NCBI GenBank assembly: GCA_945867815.1
Contig: CAMBIX010000011.1
Span: forward strand, 1-64,000
Direction: 5' to 3'
Source: an uncultured Veillonellaceae bacterium
GTDB lineage: Bacteria > Bacillota > Negativicutes > Veillonellales > Veillonellaceae
Length of the DNA: 64,000 nt
Positions 46,625 through 56,352 of the stretch are shown here, piece after piece (position 1 is the first letter of the stretch; each line of letters opens with the position of its first letter). Made by a program: the position numbers and the translations under genes. The notes below the pieces were generated by a model. That model ran no database searches. It saw only the letters and a program-made list of their open reading frames with translations, and was not told the DNA's origin.

Positions 46625-47879
46625 AGCTATCTCCTCCTATCGATGCCCAATCATCAAAGAAATCCGGATAAGACTTGGCAATGGCCTGACTATCCTTTAA
46701 TATCATAGGCTTTTCTGCTATTAAGCCTAACAAGGCACCCGCCATAACTAGCCGATGGTCATTTACGCAGTCTACCAAACCACCTTTTACCTGACCCGTC
46801 CCTCGAATATAGAGATTGTCACCTTCTAAACGGGCCTGCCCACCAGCGGCTTTCACCAAAGCCGCCACCGCTTCTAATCGGTCCGACTCCTTAAGGCGCA
46901 AACGGGCGCCATTTACAAAGGCACTTTCACCAGGAATAGCCAAGGCTAAACTAGCCAATACAGGCAACAAATCTGGGCACTGTTCTAAATCAACCCGAAT
47001 CGGTTTAGAAGCTTGTCCCGTTACCAAGAGCTGCCTATTATCCCACAAAACGCCAGCGCCTGCCTCAACTAAGAGAGGTACAATGCGTTTATCCGCCTGT
47101 ACGGAGTCAGCTAACACACCTGTAATCGTAAGCGGATACCCCGTCATAGCAGCCGCTACACACCACACAGCACTATTCGACCAATCCCCTTCTATAACAT
47201 AATCTCGTACATGTCCATAATGACTATGGGCTGGCACAGTAAATGTCAATTTACCATCTTCCATTGTTTCTTCTACGGTAATACCAAAATCAGCCATAAC
47301 CTGTTCTGTCAAGGTCACATAGTCCTTAGACTGTAAATTTGTATCACTTGTAATACGCCCACCGCCATACAAAGGGGCGGCCAACAAGAGCCCTGAAAAG
47401 AACTGGCTGCTAATATTACCGGCCATGTGAAAGTCACCACCCTGTAATAAACCTTTCATAATAAAAGGTGGTTTATCCTCGCTAAAGTCTACCCCATGTG
47501 CCTTCATCTGTGACAAAAGTGGTTCTAAAGGCCGTTCAGGAAGGCGCCCTTTCGCTTCTATCGTCGTTTTTTTTACAATAGCTGCTGCAATAGGCAACAA
47601 TAATCGTAAGGTTGTTCCTGATTCATTGGGTCTGATAGCCCCTAGCTCTTGCACCCCATCTATAGGTTCTATCCTAATCTGAGCATCCTGCCTACTAACC
47701 TTAGCCCCCAGGGCTTCCAAACTATCTAAGGTAGCCTCCATGTCCTTAGACAGACGGCTACAACGAAACGTAGATACCTCATCACCTAAAGCCGCAGCCA
47801 TAAAAGCCCGATGGGCATGTGCCTTAGCTGGTATAGCCGCTATAGTCCCTGTTAACGGTTTGGCTGTAACAACCCGCAT
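46605..47879 (-). CDS. aroA: 3-phosphoshikimate 1-carboxyvinyltransferase (EPSP synthase)
   Basis: This is the sixth shikimate step: enolpyruvyl transfer from PEP to shikimate 3-phosphate. I start at ATG 47879 (MRVVTAKPLTG), behind GGAGGAAACTT, giving 424 residues. PNESGTTLRLLLP is the PEP-binding region, FSGLLLAAPL and LRLKESDRLEAVAALV are further signatures. The usual Lys of the N-terminal SK motif appears as PAKAHAHRAF. It follows aroB by 81 bases. Confidence 0.93.
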   Translation of the reverse strand: MRVVTAKPLTGTIAAIPAKAHAHRAFMAAALGDEVSTFRCSRLSKDMEATLDSLEALGAKVSRQDAQIRIEPIDGVQELGAIRPNESGTTLRLLLPIAAAIVKKTTIEAKGRLPERPLEPLLSQMKAHGVDFSEDKPPFIMKGLLQGGDFHMAGNISSQFFSGLLLAAPLYGGGRITSDTNLQSKDYVTLTEQVMADFGITVEETMEDGKLTFTVPAHSHYGHVRDYVIEGDWSNSAVWCVAAAMTGYPLTITGVLADSVQADKRIVPLLVEAGAGVLWDNRQLLVTGQASKPIRVDLEQCPDLLPVLASLALAIPGESAFVNGARLRLKESDRLEAVAALVKAAGGQARLEGDNLYIRGTGQVKGGLVDCVNDHRLVMAGALLGLIAEKPMILKDSQAIAKSYPDFFDDWASIGGDSYELTVR

Positions 47880-47960
47880 AAGTTTCCTCCTATAATATCT
47901 CAATCATTCATCTCATAACTCATAAAATCCAATAGATTAACCCTTCAATCTAACAATCAT

Positions 47961-49016
47961 CTATAAAACAGCATAAGCAGCCAATTTATCATGGGTTGTC
48001 GTCCTAAGCTCCGTATAGCCCCAACCAGCTGGCAAGACTAGATTAATTGTATGTCCATGACTCTTCTTATCATGCTTAGCTATATCAAGGATAGTACTTA
48101 AAGGCACATCGGTAGTCGTTGGCAAGTGATGAGCCTCTAGAATATGTAAAAATCGACTAACTTCCTCTTGACTTAACACCCCTGCCTTACCAGCAGCCCG
48201 CATCATCATAGCCATACCAATAGCCACACTGTAACCATGATGAACCGTAAAGTGACTCCCCTTTTCAATACCATGACCAAAGGTATGTCCAAAATTCAAA
48301 AACTGACGCTGTCCTTTTTCCGTCTCATCATTAGCCACCACTTGTGCCTTAATCTTAACGCATTGCTCAATAACTGATTCTACATCCTCTGGATGATCCA
48401 CTAAAGGACTGGCTTCTAATTGGTCTAATAATTCAGGATAACCCAGCATGCCATATTTAATGACTTCTCCACAACCATTAATAAACTCATCTTCCGGCAG
48501 AGTCTGCAAGGTATCTGGATCACATAAGACCAAGATAGGCTGCTTAAAGGCGCCCCATAAATTTTTTCCACTAGGCAAATTAACGGCCGTCTTACCGCCT
48601 ACTGACGAATCCACCATAGCAAGCAAACTAGTCGGCACCTGCACATAATCAATCCCTCGTAAGTAAGTAGCCGCCGCAAAGCCCGCCATGTCACCAACAA
48701 CACCGCCACCTAAGGCAACCACCATATCCGAACGCGTCAAAGACTCATCAGCTAAAAAATTAACAATCTTTAACAATTCATCACTATTTTTCTGTGCTTC
48801 TCCTTGAGGAAAAACATAAGTAACCACATCATAGCCAGCGTCTCTTAAGGAATCCACAGATGGCTTTAAATAATACGTCTCTACCTGACTATCTGTAATG
48901 AGAGCCACTTTACCTTCTGGTTTTATAGCCTTTAGCTGCGTACCCAATCGACTAAGACTGCCTCTTTCAATATGTACCTCATAAGCTTTCCCCGTACGAA
49001 CTTTTACCACACTCAT
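47961..49016 (-). CDS. aroB: 3-dehydroquinate synthase
   Basis: The NAD- and metal-dependent enzyme cyclises DAHP. The 351-residue protein shows ALGGGVVGDMAGFAAATYLRG, the substrate-binding DSSVGGKTAVN, and the metal histidines in FLNFGHTFGHGIE. AGGAGATAAG precedes the ATG. A terminator at 49198-49241 separates it from aroF, so aroB-aroA-aroC-aroEK probably form their own transcript, possibly with read-through. Confidence 0.95.
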   Translation of the reverse strand: MSVVKVRTGKAYEVHIERGSLSRLGTQLKAIKPEGKVALITDSQVETYYLKPSVDSLRDAGYDVVTYVFPQGEAQKNSDELLKIVNFLADESLTRSDMVVALGGGVVGDMAGFAAATYLRGIDYVQVPTSLLAMVDSSVGGKTAVNLPSGKNLWGAFKQPILVLCDPDTLQTLPEDEFINGCGEVIKYGMLGYPELLDQLEASPLVDHPEDVESVIEQCVKIKAQVVANDETEKGQRQFLNFGHTFGHGIEKGSHFTVHHGYSVAIGMAMMMRAAGKAGVLSQEEVSRFLHILEAHHLPTTTDVPLSTILDIAKHDKKSHGHTINLVLPAGWGYTELRTTTHDKLAAYAVL

Positions 49017-49197
49017 TCTTATCTCCTATCTCACCTTAGGTAAGCCTACTACCTTACCCCTCTAGGCAATGATTTTAAGCCCTTTAATCTATCTTCATCT
49101 ACTTACCATCTATTTTACACCAGCACTCAATAATTGCTAACTCTGGTACCTAGTAAATTCACTGCACCACCTCATTTTTCCTCTTTATAAAAGTTAG

Positions 49198-49241
49198 TAA
49201 AAAAGCTGCCGACAATCCGTCTGTGGTTGCCGACAGCTTAC
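49198..49241 (-). terminator. Terminator between aroF and aroB
   Basis: On the minus strand AGCTGTCGGCAA (49238-49227) pairs with TTGTCGGCAGCT (49215-49204) through wobble pairs that exist only on this strand, followed by six T. This makes it minus-strand specific. Confidence 0.8.
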
Positions 49242-49252
49242 ACTGTACGTAT

Positions 49253-50272
49253 TTATTTTTTATGAGCCGTCTCTAAGGCTTGGCGAATAGCAAACACATC
49301 TTTTGTAAGGGCTGCAAATTCTTCTGGGTGGAGCGCTTGTGGCCCATCACATAAGGCTTTCTTAGGATCATTATGAACTTCAATAATAAGCCCGTCAGCA
49401 CCAATACCAGCCGCAGCCAAGGACAATGGATGTACCATACGGCTCATGCCAGCGGCATGGCTCGGGTCAATAATAATTGGCAAATGCGTTAATTCATGCA
49501 TAACAGGTACAGCTGTAATATCTAAGGTGTTACGAACACCTGTTTCAAAGGTACGGATACCGCGTTCACATAAGATGACTTGTTCGTTGCCTTCACTCAT
49601 AATGTATTCAGCCGCCATCAACCATTCTTGATAAGTAGCTGCTAGCCCTCGTTTTAAAAGGACTGGTTTACGTAATTTACCAACCTCTTTTAACAACGTA
49701 AAGTTCTGCATATTACGCGCCCCAATCTGAAGCATATCTACGTCTTCAAAGAGCGGCAACTGAGATACATCCATAACTTCCGATACAATTGGCATGCCTG
49801 TTTCTTTTTTAGCTTCTAATAAAAGCTCCAAACCTTCAGCACCCATACCCTGGAAAGAATATGGTGAAGTACGTGGCTTAAAAGCACCGCCACGAAGCAT
49901 GTCTGCGCCAGCAGCCTTTACATCTTTAGCAATGCTAATTACCTGTTCTCTTGATTCTACAGAACAAGGACCAGCAATAATGCCAAAATGACCGCCGCCA
50001 AATTTGACGCCGCTCACATCGATAATAGAATCTTCTGGATGCATTTTACGATTTGCTTTTTTATATGGTTCCTGAATACGCGTCACCTTTTCTACAATAT
50101 CTAAGGATTCAATAATTCGACTATCTACTGAAGCCGTATCCCCCACTAGACCTAACAAGGTGTATTCTGCCCCTTCAGATAAGAAAACATCTAAATTGTA
50201 AGTTGTTTCTAAATCATGAATTAATTCCTGCACCGCTTCTTTGCTACAGCCTGATTTTAATGTGATAATCAT
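49253..50272 (-). CDS. aroF: 3-deoxy-7-phosphoheptulonate synthase with N-terminal regulatory domain
   Basis: DAHP synthase commits PEP and erythrose 4-phosphate to aromatic synthesis. The start at ATG 50272 behind GGAGGAAAAG gives 339 residues. An N-terminal ferredoxin-like domain of about 75 residues (MIITLKSGCSKEAVQEL) is the kind that gives tyrosine or phenylalanine feedback in Thermotoga-type enzymes. The barrel carries GPCSVESREQV, RGGAFKPRTSPYSFQG and IIDPSHAAG. The upstream leader peptide and terminator indicate control by aromatic amino acids. Confidence 0.93.
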   Translation of the reverse strand: MIITLKSGCSKEAVQELIHDLETTYNLDVFLSEGAEYTLLGLVGDTASVDSRIIESLDIVEKVTRIQEPYKKANRKMHPEDSIIDVSGVKFGGGHFGIIAGPCSVESREQVISIAKDVKAAGADMLRGGAFKPRTSPYSFQGMGAEGLELLLEAKKETGMPIVSEVMDVSQLPLFEDVDMLQIGARNMQNFTLLKEVGKLRKPVLLKRGLAATYQEWLMAAEYIMSEGNEQVILCERGIRTFETGVRNTLDITAVPVMHELTHLPIIIDPSHAAGMSRMVHPLSLAAAGIGADGLIIEVHNDPKKALCDGPQALHPEEFAALTKDVFAIRQALETAHKK

Positions 50273-50350
50273 AGTCTTTTCCTCCTGTGACAACTACCAT
50301 TCTACTATCCTACTTGTCTCTATGTACTCTCTCTGAGACTATCACGCAAT

Positions 50351-50391
50351 ACGAATAAAAAAAGCTGCCTCTACTGGGCAGCCTCTATATA
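50351..50391 (-). terminator. Attenuator terminator upstream of aroF
   Basis: On the minus strand GAGGCTGCC-CAGTAGA-GGCAGC forms a stem-loop, followed by seven T. It ends about 85 bases before the aroF start and follows the leader peptide stop by about 27 bases. Just upstream TACTAATTCGTACTTAGTA can form an alternative small hairpin, a candidate antiterminator or pause element. Confidence 0.82.
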
Positions 50392-50417
50392 CTAAGTACG
50401 AATTAGTACGCTAATGA

Positions 50418-50501
50418 TTAAGTATAGCCCAAATAAACTTTATCATACAAGCTAATAAAGTTAAAGTAGGCATATACATTCTTGTTCATTAGCATACTCA
50501 T
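50418..50501 (-). CDS. Tyr/Phe-rich leader peptide for aroF attenuation
   Basis: An ATG at 50501, with AAAGGAGTGA 6 bases upstream, opens a 27-residue ORF whose second half is packed with aromatics: NVYAYFNFISLYDKVYLGYT. Seven of 27 residues are Tyr or Phe (five Tyr, two Phe). A terminator follows at once and then the DAHP synthase gene. This is the classical transcription attenuation layout: stalling at Tyr/Phe codons when charged tRNA is scarce would favour read-through into aroF. It is a regulatory peptide rather than a functional protein. Confidence 0.82.
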   Translation of the reverse strand: MSMLMNKNVYAYFNFISLYDKVYLGYT

Positions 50502-50778
50502 CTTCGTCACTCCTTTACTACGTGTTGCGTCTATTATACAAATGATTTTCCGTAAAAGGCAATAGTAAGGCCTATATTTTCTGTAGTTTATGCAAAACGT
50601 GTACTTTTCTACTATAACCACCATTTCTTATAAGTCATGTGTATAAAGCTATTAATTATTCAGCTAATAAACATCCCTAATGCTACCTACACTGCTACTC
50701 ATCACAAAATCGATGCCATCAAGATTTCTTTATCCATTTATTCTTTATCCATTTATATAATAATCGCTTATAAAATAG

Positions 50779-51540
50779 CTAATCATTACGGTTATCTCTA
50801 TTTAACATGAGCAAGGCATCTCGCATCTGATAGGCATTAACCTGCCCTGGTGCTGAGGCCGACCCTAAAGAGGCAAAGGTCATATCGGATCCAAACACAT
50901 AGCCACCTAGGCGGCTAATGATTCCTAACTCGCCCATAGCCATAGTAATGAGAGGGCGTTTAGGATACTGCTTCTTCACCTGATAGGTGGCCGACAAGAG
51001 GGCCAATACATCCCCTGCATTATGAGGCATGCAAGCAAATTTAGCTATATGGGCACCCGCTTCCTGCATAGCCAAGAGCTGACTCGCTATTCTATCCGCG
51101 TTCGGCGTACGACTGAAATCATGTTGACTCATAAGTAAACGCACACCACTAGCCTTACTGGCTTCTATAAGAGCAGCCCTCTTGTCTGGATAATAGGCAA
51201 ACTCCACATCCACCGCATCAACCTGACCGGACCGAACAACTTTCTCCAACAAGGTATAGTAATCCTCACCAGAGATAATCTGCTGGCCCCCTTCTTGTTT
51301 AGTTCGCCAAGTAAAAATAAGTGCCTTTTGCTCTAACATAGCTCGTAATTCATCTAAGAGACCTAAGACGGTTCCCGTTGCATAAGCTTCCTCAAAATAA
51401 TCTACCCGCCATTCCACAGCCTGACACGGTGCGACAGCGGCATCCTTAGCCGCTTCTATAATCTCATCCCGCGTCCGACCTACGAGCGGTACAATTACCT
51501 TGACCTGTCCTTGACCAATTTCAATAGGTCCTAACTGCAT
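50779..51540 (-). CDS. aroD: 3-dehydroquinate dehydratase, type I
   Basis: The enzyme dehydrates 3-dehydroquinate through a Schiff base. The 253-residue length is usual for the class I barrel. The catalytic His is in LMSQHDFSRTP and the Schiff-base Lys in HIAKFACMP. VEWRVDYFE and ITMAMGELGIISR are other signatures. It lies upstream of the aroF leader on the same strand, completing the set of seven pathway activities in the window. GAAGG precedes the ATG. Confidence 0.93.
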   Translation of the reverse strand: MQLGPIEIGQGQVKVIVPLVGRTRDEIIEAAKDAAVAPCQAVEWRVDYFEEAYATGTVLGLLDELRAMLEQKALIFTWRTKQEGGQQIISGEDYYTLLEKVVRSGQVDAVDVEFAYYPDKRAALIEASKASGVRLLMSQHDFSRTPNADRIASQLLAMQEAGAHIAKFACMPHNAGDVLALLSATYQVKKQYPKRPLITMAMGELGIISRLGGYVFGSDMTFASLGSASAPGQVNAYQMRDALLMLNRDNRND

Positions 51541-51629
51541 ACTATGCCTTCTTTCTCTATCTTTAACTATCCATCCTTTTTATTTCTTAACATAAGCCTT
51601 ACTATACCACGTTTCCTATAAAAAGCTAT

Positions 51630-51702
51630 AAAAAAGAGCCACCCTCCTTATGCTACGCATCCCTATTTCTGAATACATATCATTAGGAGGCTGACTCTTT
51701 AA
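51630..51702 (-). terminator. Terminator after the GT39 gene
   Basis: On the minus strand AAAGAGTCAGCCTCCT (51700-51685) pairs with AGGAGGGTGGCTCTTT (51648-51633) with wobbles and one mismatch, then T6. It separates the glycosyltransferase from aroD. Confidence 0.75.
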
Positions 51703-51784
51703 GCAAGAAAATACCTTACTTATTTTCGCCTACGCAACCTATCCCCCCCTCATAAAATAGCTATAAGCCACTAGGTCTACCCTA

Positions 51785-53878
51785 TTACCGCTTAACAAAA
51801 ACATATAAACCCTTCGGCGTATCTGGTAAAGCCTTTGTTTCTTGATATAAGGCCGTTCCCTTATAAAACTTTATAGCCGATTTAGGTACTAAAATAACCA
51901 TATCCGGCTTTACTTGTAAATCCCTAGCCGCCTGTTCTTTAGACGTTAACGGCATAACGTATTTGCCGACTTCCCAAATATTCTTCTCATCTAATGGGGC
52001 CGTTAAAATCCGCGTAATCCGCTTATCTGAGTAATAGTTAAGAGAGGTCAAATAATCATCATATATATATACCGACTGACCTGGTATCCGGCTCACATAA
52101 GGAGCCCACGCCTTAGCCGACTGGGCACTAATAATAGGACCTAAAGACGCCGCCAAGGCACCAAATAAGATAATCATACTCGCGATAGTTCCTGCCAGCA
52201 ATGCCGTAACACCTCTATCACCGAAATCTTTTTCTCCCTTGCTAACAAGATTTATTACATTTTTATTATCATTCTGTATAGCTAACGATTCTTCTTCTAA
52301 GCCCTCAAATTGGCTATGTTCACTAACTGCTTCCTCTGCTATCATACTTACCTTTGCCTTTACCAACGGCTTTGCTTTAAAAGCATACAGGCAAGTACCT
52401 ATAAGAATTAAAACAACAGCACCTATCACTACAGTTACTAGTAAGGGCAAACCCGTTCCCAGATACTTATGAGCCGCCTTAAAAAGTCCAAAACATAGAG
52501 CCGCTATAGGTACATAGAGTAACAAAGCCGTTTTTATCCGGCGCCAAGACACTTGACAAGTCCGCAGATGCTGACAGCCCTCTACCGTTAAGACGACCAA
52601 AGAAATAACGGCTGGAAAAGTATAGGTTGGATACTTAGTCGCTACCACAGAAAAGAATAGGACAATACCTGCTAACCATACCCATAAATATAACTGCCAT
52701 TCGATATAGGCCCGTTTAGGCATAAACACCCCTGCCAGTAAAGCCTCAGTCTGTATGGCACGAATGTCAAACTGACCAACTTGGCTTTGACCCACACTTT
52801 GACTCATGTTATCCACGTTAATTTCTAAAGAATCCGGCAAGGCATGAGAGAAAAAAGCACGATACAAATTAACTAGACTCTGCTTCATTCCATATAAGGT
52901 CATAAAAGCCCACGGCATTAAGGTCACAGGAATCACTAATAAATAGTAGTACCACACATCAAAGCGAGGATGTTCTGACACCGTAGCCCGTTCCATATTA
53001 TGTAAAAGTAAGAATCCATCCACAAAAGACTGTCCGTGTATGCGATACATTTCAATATACCAAGGAAGGGCTATGATTAAGAAAAGAAGAATAGCTGGTG
53101 GATAAAATAACAAATAAAAGCGATGCCCTAAAGATACCCCTCGAAAAGAAGGAGAAGCTAATGAACCATTAGAACGATCTAATCGCTTACTATAGGCCCA
53201 AGAACATAATAAAAAGATGACAAGGATACAACCTGGCAATACCAACCCTACTGGCCCCTTATCAAGCACTGCCATAGCCGCCATGGCATAAGCACCACAC
53301 ATATAACCCTTTGAATTCTTTGTTAACCCTTGATAGGCAAAATAGAAAATACCCAGCATAAAGGAAAATAAATACATATCAGTAACAACAGCATGGGCTA
53401 AATACCAATATTCAAAGGACGTCATCAATACACAGGCTCCAAGTAAAGCCGGTCCATATGACTTAACAATCTTTCGCATCATATAAAAGAAACCAGGTAT
53501 GGTAATCGCCCCAAATAAGGCGCCAGGCAAACGAGCCGCCAAATCAGTAAAGCCAAAAGCCTTATAAGACAGCATCAACATCCAATACGTAAAAATCGGC
53601 TTATCATACCAATAACGGTCATAAATCATGGGTGAAATCCAATCATTATGCTGTAACATCTGCTTAGCTGTTAAGGCATAATTGGATTCAACAGGATCTG
53701 TAATAGGTAAACTACCACAAAACAGTAGATACCCTAGGCAAACAGCCACAAATAAGACCAGCATAGTTACATAGTCCCTAGCGCCTAACCTAATCTCACT
53801 CCAAAAATTACTGCCTTCTCCTACCTGTCCCCCTGAACCTCTCTCCTTAACACTAGCAACACGCTTCGCCTCTTGCAC
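51785..53878 (-). CDS. Membrane glycosyltransferase, GT39/ArnT-like
   Basis: The 697-residue polytopic protein starts at a GTG. The acidic motif in the first periplasmic loop is LPITDPVESNYALTA, then YDRYWYDKPIFTYW, as in ArnT-type lipid A modification or other polyprenyl-phosphate-sugar transferases. About a dozen helices are followed by a soluble C-terminal domain, with a long cytoplasmic-looking insert around residues 505-545. Its acceptor is unknown; a lipid A or cell-surface target is plausible in a diderm. Confidence 0.8.
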   Translation of the reverse strand: MQEAKRVASVKERGSGGQVGEGSNFWSEIRLGARDYVTMLVLFVAVCLGYLLFCGSLPITDPVESNYALTAKQMLQHNDWISPMIYDRYWYDKPIFTYWMLMLSYKAFGFTDLAARLPGALFGAITIPGFFYMMRKIVKSYGPALLGACVLMTSFEYWYLAHAVVTDMYLFSFMLGIFYFAYQGLTKNSKGYMCGAYAMAAMAVLDKGPVGLVLPGCILVIFLLCSWAYSKRLDRSNGSLASPSFRGVSLGHRFYLLFYPPAILLFLIIALPWYIEMYRIHGQSFVDGFLLLHNMERATVSEHPRFDVWYYYLLVIPVTLMPWAFMTLYGMKQSLVNLYRAFFSHALPDSLEINVDNMSQSVGQSQVGQFDIRAIQTEALLAGVFMPKRAYIEWQLYLWVWLAGIVLFFSVVATKYPTYTFPAVISLVVLTVEGCQHLRTCQVSWRRIKTALLLYVPIAALCFGLFKAAHKYLGTGLPLLVTVVIGAVVLILIGTCLYAFKAKPLVKAKVSMIAEEAVSEHSQFEGLEEESLAIQNDNKNVINLVSKGEKDFGDRGVTALLAGTIASMIILFGALAASLGPIISAQSAKAWAPYVSRIPGQSVYIYDDYLTSLNYYSDKRITRILTAPLDEKNIWEVGKYVMPLTSKEQAARDLQVKPDMVILVPKSAIKFYKGTALYQETKALPDTPKGLYVFVKR

Positions 53879-54260
53879 ATCAATCCCTACTTTCCTGTGA
53901 CTATAAAAATATATATCACATGTATCATAAAAAATTCCATTCTCACTATTCTTAATTAGTTATAAACTTTTTATAAAATTTGTTTACATGCCCATACATT
54001 TCTAGTAAACAAAGCAAAGAGCGATATACCCTTCCTCACAAATCATTTACAATCATCTATGAGGAATTATATATCGCTCTCTATTTCACTCTATAAAAGT
54101 TTTACACCCTAGTAAGACCTACTACTAAATCGTGTCCTATACAAGAAAAGCTATATCTCTTAAAAATAAACCAACTCCTATACTATGATAATACGATTAA
54201 AAAGATTCTAACTTCTTCCCTAGCATGACAAAACTATGCATAATAAGAACATTAAGAATA
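53879..54260. terminator. Intergenic region with one bidirectional hairpin
   Basis: AGAGCGATATA (54018-54028) pairs with TATATCGCTCT (54070-54080), enclosing CTTCCTCA against TGAGGAA. It probably terminates the universal stress protein transcript. Nothing else supportable lies in this 382-base gap. Confidence 0.6.
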
Positions 54261-54773
54261 CTATTTTACCGTTAACACAGGGCATTTAGCATGAGCAATC
54301 ACATAAGACGATACACTGCCTAGCATAAGACTAGCTAAAGCGCCCATACCGCTGCATCCCATAACAATTAAGTCAGCCTGCTGTTCTTCTGCGTATTCCA
54401 CTAAATAGCGTTTTGGAGATCCAACCGCATATTCCGTTTCCACCTTAATATTCTTAGGAAGCGTTTCTGCCGCTATACCTAGCATATCTTCCCCATGCTG
54501 CTGGGCCAATTCCTGAAAGGCCTTCTGTGCTTCCTTAAGACCTTCCCCTGTATTGGCATCTTCTACAGCTTCTCGCTCTTCCGCCATTTTGACTAATTTT
54601 TCACTAGCTTGCGGAATAGCTGCGTAGGAATAAGAGAATAAACTCTGTCCATCAACAACGTGCACTAATAAAATCTTACTATCGTGTTCTTCTGCTATTT
54701 CAGCTGCCTTTGCCAAAGCATGCATAGAACTATCCGAACCATCCATAGGCACCATAATCGTATCAATCTTTAA
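54261..54773 (-). CDS. Universal stress protein UspA family
   Basis: The 170-residue single Usp domain begins IDTIMVPMDGSDSSMHAL. The ATP-binding signature follows as IVMGCSGMGALASLMLGSVSSYV, where the pattern G-2x-G-9x-G-S/T is kept. That suggests an ATP-binding member. An inserted helical stretch sits around residues 60-100. I start at ATG 54773, preceded by GGAGGTGGC. It stands between terminated neighbours, so it is likely a single-gene transcript. Confidence 0.9.
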   Translation of the reverse strand, partial: LKIDTIMVPMDGSDSSMHALAKAAEIAEEHDSKILLVHVVDGQSLFSYSYAAIPQASEKLVKMAEEREAVEDANTGEGLKEAQKAFQELAQQHGEDMLGIAAETLPKNIKVETEYAVGSPKRYLVEYAEEQQADLIVMGCSGMGALASLMLGSVSSYVIAHAKCPVLTVK

Positions 54774-54870
54774 CATGCTAGCCACCTCCTGTGAATACTG
54801 CACAACATCTTATAATAATTATTTCTCTATGTAGGTCAAAACTCCCTGCTGAAAATTATAATCTCTTTTT

Positions 54871-56076
54871 TTACCACCATTCATTAATATAGGTCTTCTG
54901 CTTTGGATACGCCTCATGTAATACAGCTAAGGCCTTATCTGTTGCCTGCATTTTCCCTTCAAAGACAAGTTCATCCGCCGTCAACCGTCCCATTAATAAG
55001 AGTGATAAACTGCCGATTGTAGCATACACATCAACAATCCCCCGCTTCAACTGTGCCGCATTCGGTTCTGCATCACTAATCTTTTCTACGGCCACCTGTC
55101 CGTCACCGATAAAATGCAGACGGAATATACCTGTATTAGCCTCTACCAGGGGATCTGCCGTGGCAATGGTCAGCGTCGCTTCCCGCCTATACTCTGACGG
55201 CACCGTCTGAAAAGCATCCACCATATCTACAATACGGCTCATCATAAAAGGCATGGTCCTGTGTCCGGCTTTTCCATTAGGATAAAAAACATACCCGCTG
55301 TCCTGCATGCCTTCATTCCATTCCACCGCTTCGCCCTGCGACCGATGGTTATACAAGTAATTAAGAAGCCCTTGCTGTCCCTTACGGCTAGTGTAAACCA
55401 TTTCTGACACAGCAATTGTCGGCTCACCCAGTTTATAAAAACAATACCCTTCTATTGTACCTGCCTCATTCTTAACATAGGCAATATCTGCTCCTTCAGC
55501 TAATACACTGCCTAAAAGGCGTTTCCAATCTTCTTCACTACGAATCGCATACCCACTTAGCCCCTTTGTATAAGCTTCATAAACCGGTGCTAACAATGAC
55601 CAATCTTCCACCTTGTCAACCCGTCCGAAATGCAGCGTACGGTCGGTAACACCGCGCAAGGTATCTAAGTCTACATGTTCTACCCATTGATGGGCATATA
55701 AATCCCAACCATATTGCTGATAAAAGACAGCCTTAGACGGCATTAGTATAGTTATCGCCTGTCCCCGTTTATGTAATTCTTCTAAAGAGGCCTTTAATAA
55801 CTGACCACCAATGCCGCCGCGCCGTGCAATCGGATCTGTGGCCACACCCACCATATAACTAACCGGCATAGCTTTGCCTCTTACATTTAACTGATATTGC
55901 CGTAAATGCACCGTGCTAACTAACTGATCTTTATCATAGCCGACCATTGTATGCTCCGGTTCATAATAAGATCCAAAATAATACTTAAAAAAAGGATCAT
56001 CCTTATGCTCAAAGCAATATGCCCATAAATCCTCTACTGCCGGCGTATCCGCCGCATTAGCTATTCTAAACTCCAT
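54871..56076 (-). CDS. Eis-like GNAT N-acetyltransferase
   Basis: The 401 residues follow the Eis layout: an N-terminal GNAT domain with acetyl-CoA motif VGVATDPIARRGGIGGQLL, a second degenerate GNAT domain, and a C-terminal SCP2-like domain (from about residue 300). Eis proteins acetylate amines such as aminoglycosides or protein lysines. The target here is unknown. GGAGTATATAGT precedes the ATG. Confidence 0.82.
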   Translation of the reverse strand: MEFRIANAADTPAVEDLWAYCFEHKDDPFFKYYFGSYYEPEHTMVGYDKDQLVSTVHLRQYQLNVRGKAMPVSYMVGVATDPIARRGGIGGQLLKASLEELHKRGQAITILMPSKAVFYQQYGWDLYAHQWVEHVDLDTLRGVTDRTLHFGRVDKVEDWSLLAPVYEAYTKGLSGYAIRSEEDWKRLLGSVLAEGADIAYVKNEAGTIEGYCFYKLGEPTIAVSEMVYTSRKGQQGLLNYLYNHRSQGEAVEWNEGMQDSGYVFYPNGKAGHRTMPFMMSRIVDMVDAFQTVPSEYRREATLTIATADPLVEANTGIFRLHFIGDGQVAVEKISDAEPNAAQLKRGIVDVYATIGSLSLLLMGRLTADELVFEGKMQATDKALAVLHEAYPKQKTYINEWW

Positions 56077-56212
56077 ACTATATACTCCAATCTTATTATT
56101 TTAATCAGCTAAACTCAAGATTCTATACCCTAATTATACACTAACACCTAATCAAGCTACTACACCCATGCAGGCGATTCTGTACACATACTACTAAATA
56201 TTGATTTGCTCC

Positions 56213-56305
56213 ATGTCACGAAGCGTCTAATGTTTCTTTTGGATAACTTACGAAGTATGGAATCCCAAAAGATTATTAGATGCTTCCCTACTCTGGCTTC
56301 CAATC
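56213..56305. repeat. Dispersed palindromic repeat, family 2, copy B
   Basis: ATGTCACGAAGC opens and GCTTCCCTACTCTGG closes. The arms 56220-56242 and 56274-56296 pair over about 22 bp. The loop ATAACTTACGAAGTATGGAA is also recognisable in copy D at 62071. Flanks GATT-GCTCC and CTTCCAATC extend the symmetry. Confidence 0.6.
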
Positions 56306-56352
56306 ATAATCTGTATAGAAAAAGCGCCTGCCATACAGCAGACGCTTCAAAC

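Noticed and set aside
50351-50501. T-box riboswitch upstream of aroF
   Set aside because: No T-box TGGNACCGCG-like motif or specifier loop is visible. The leader peptide and terminator explain the region better.
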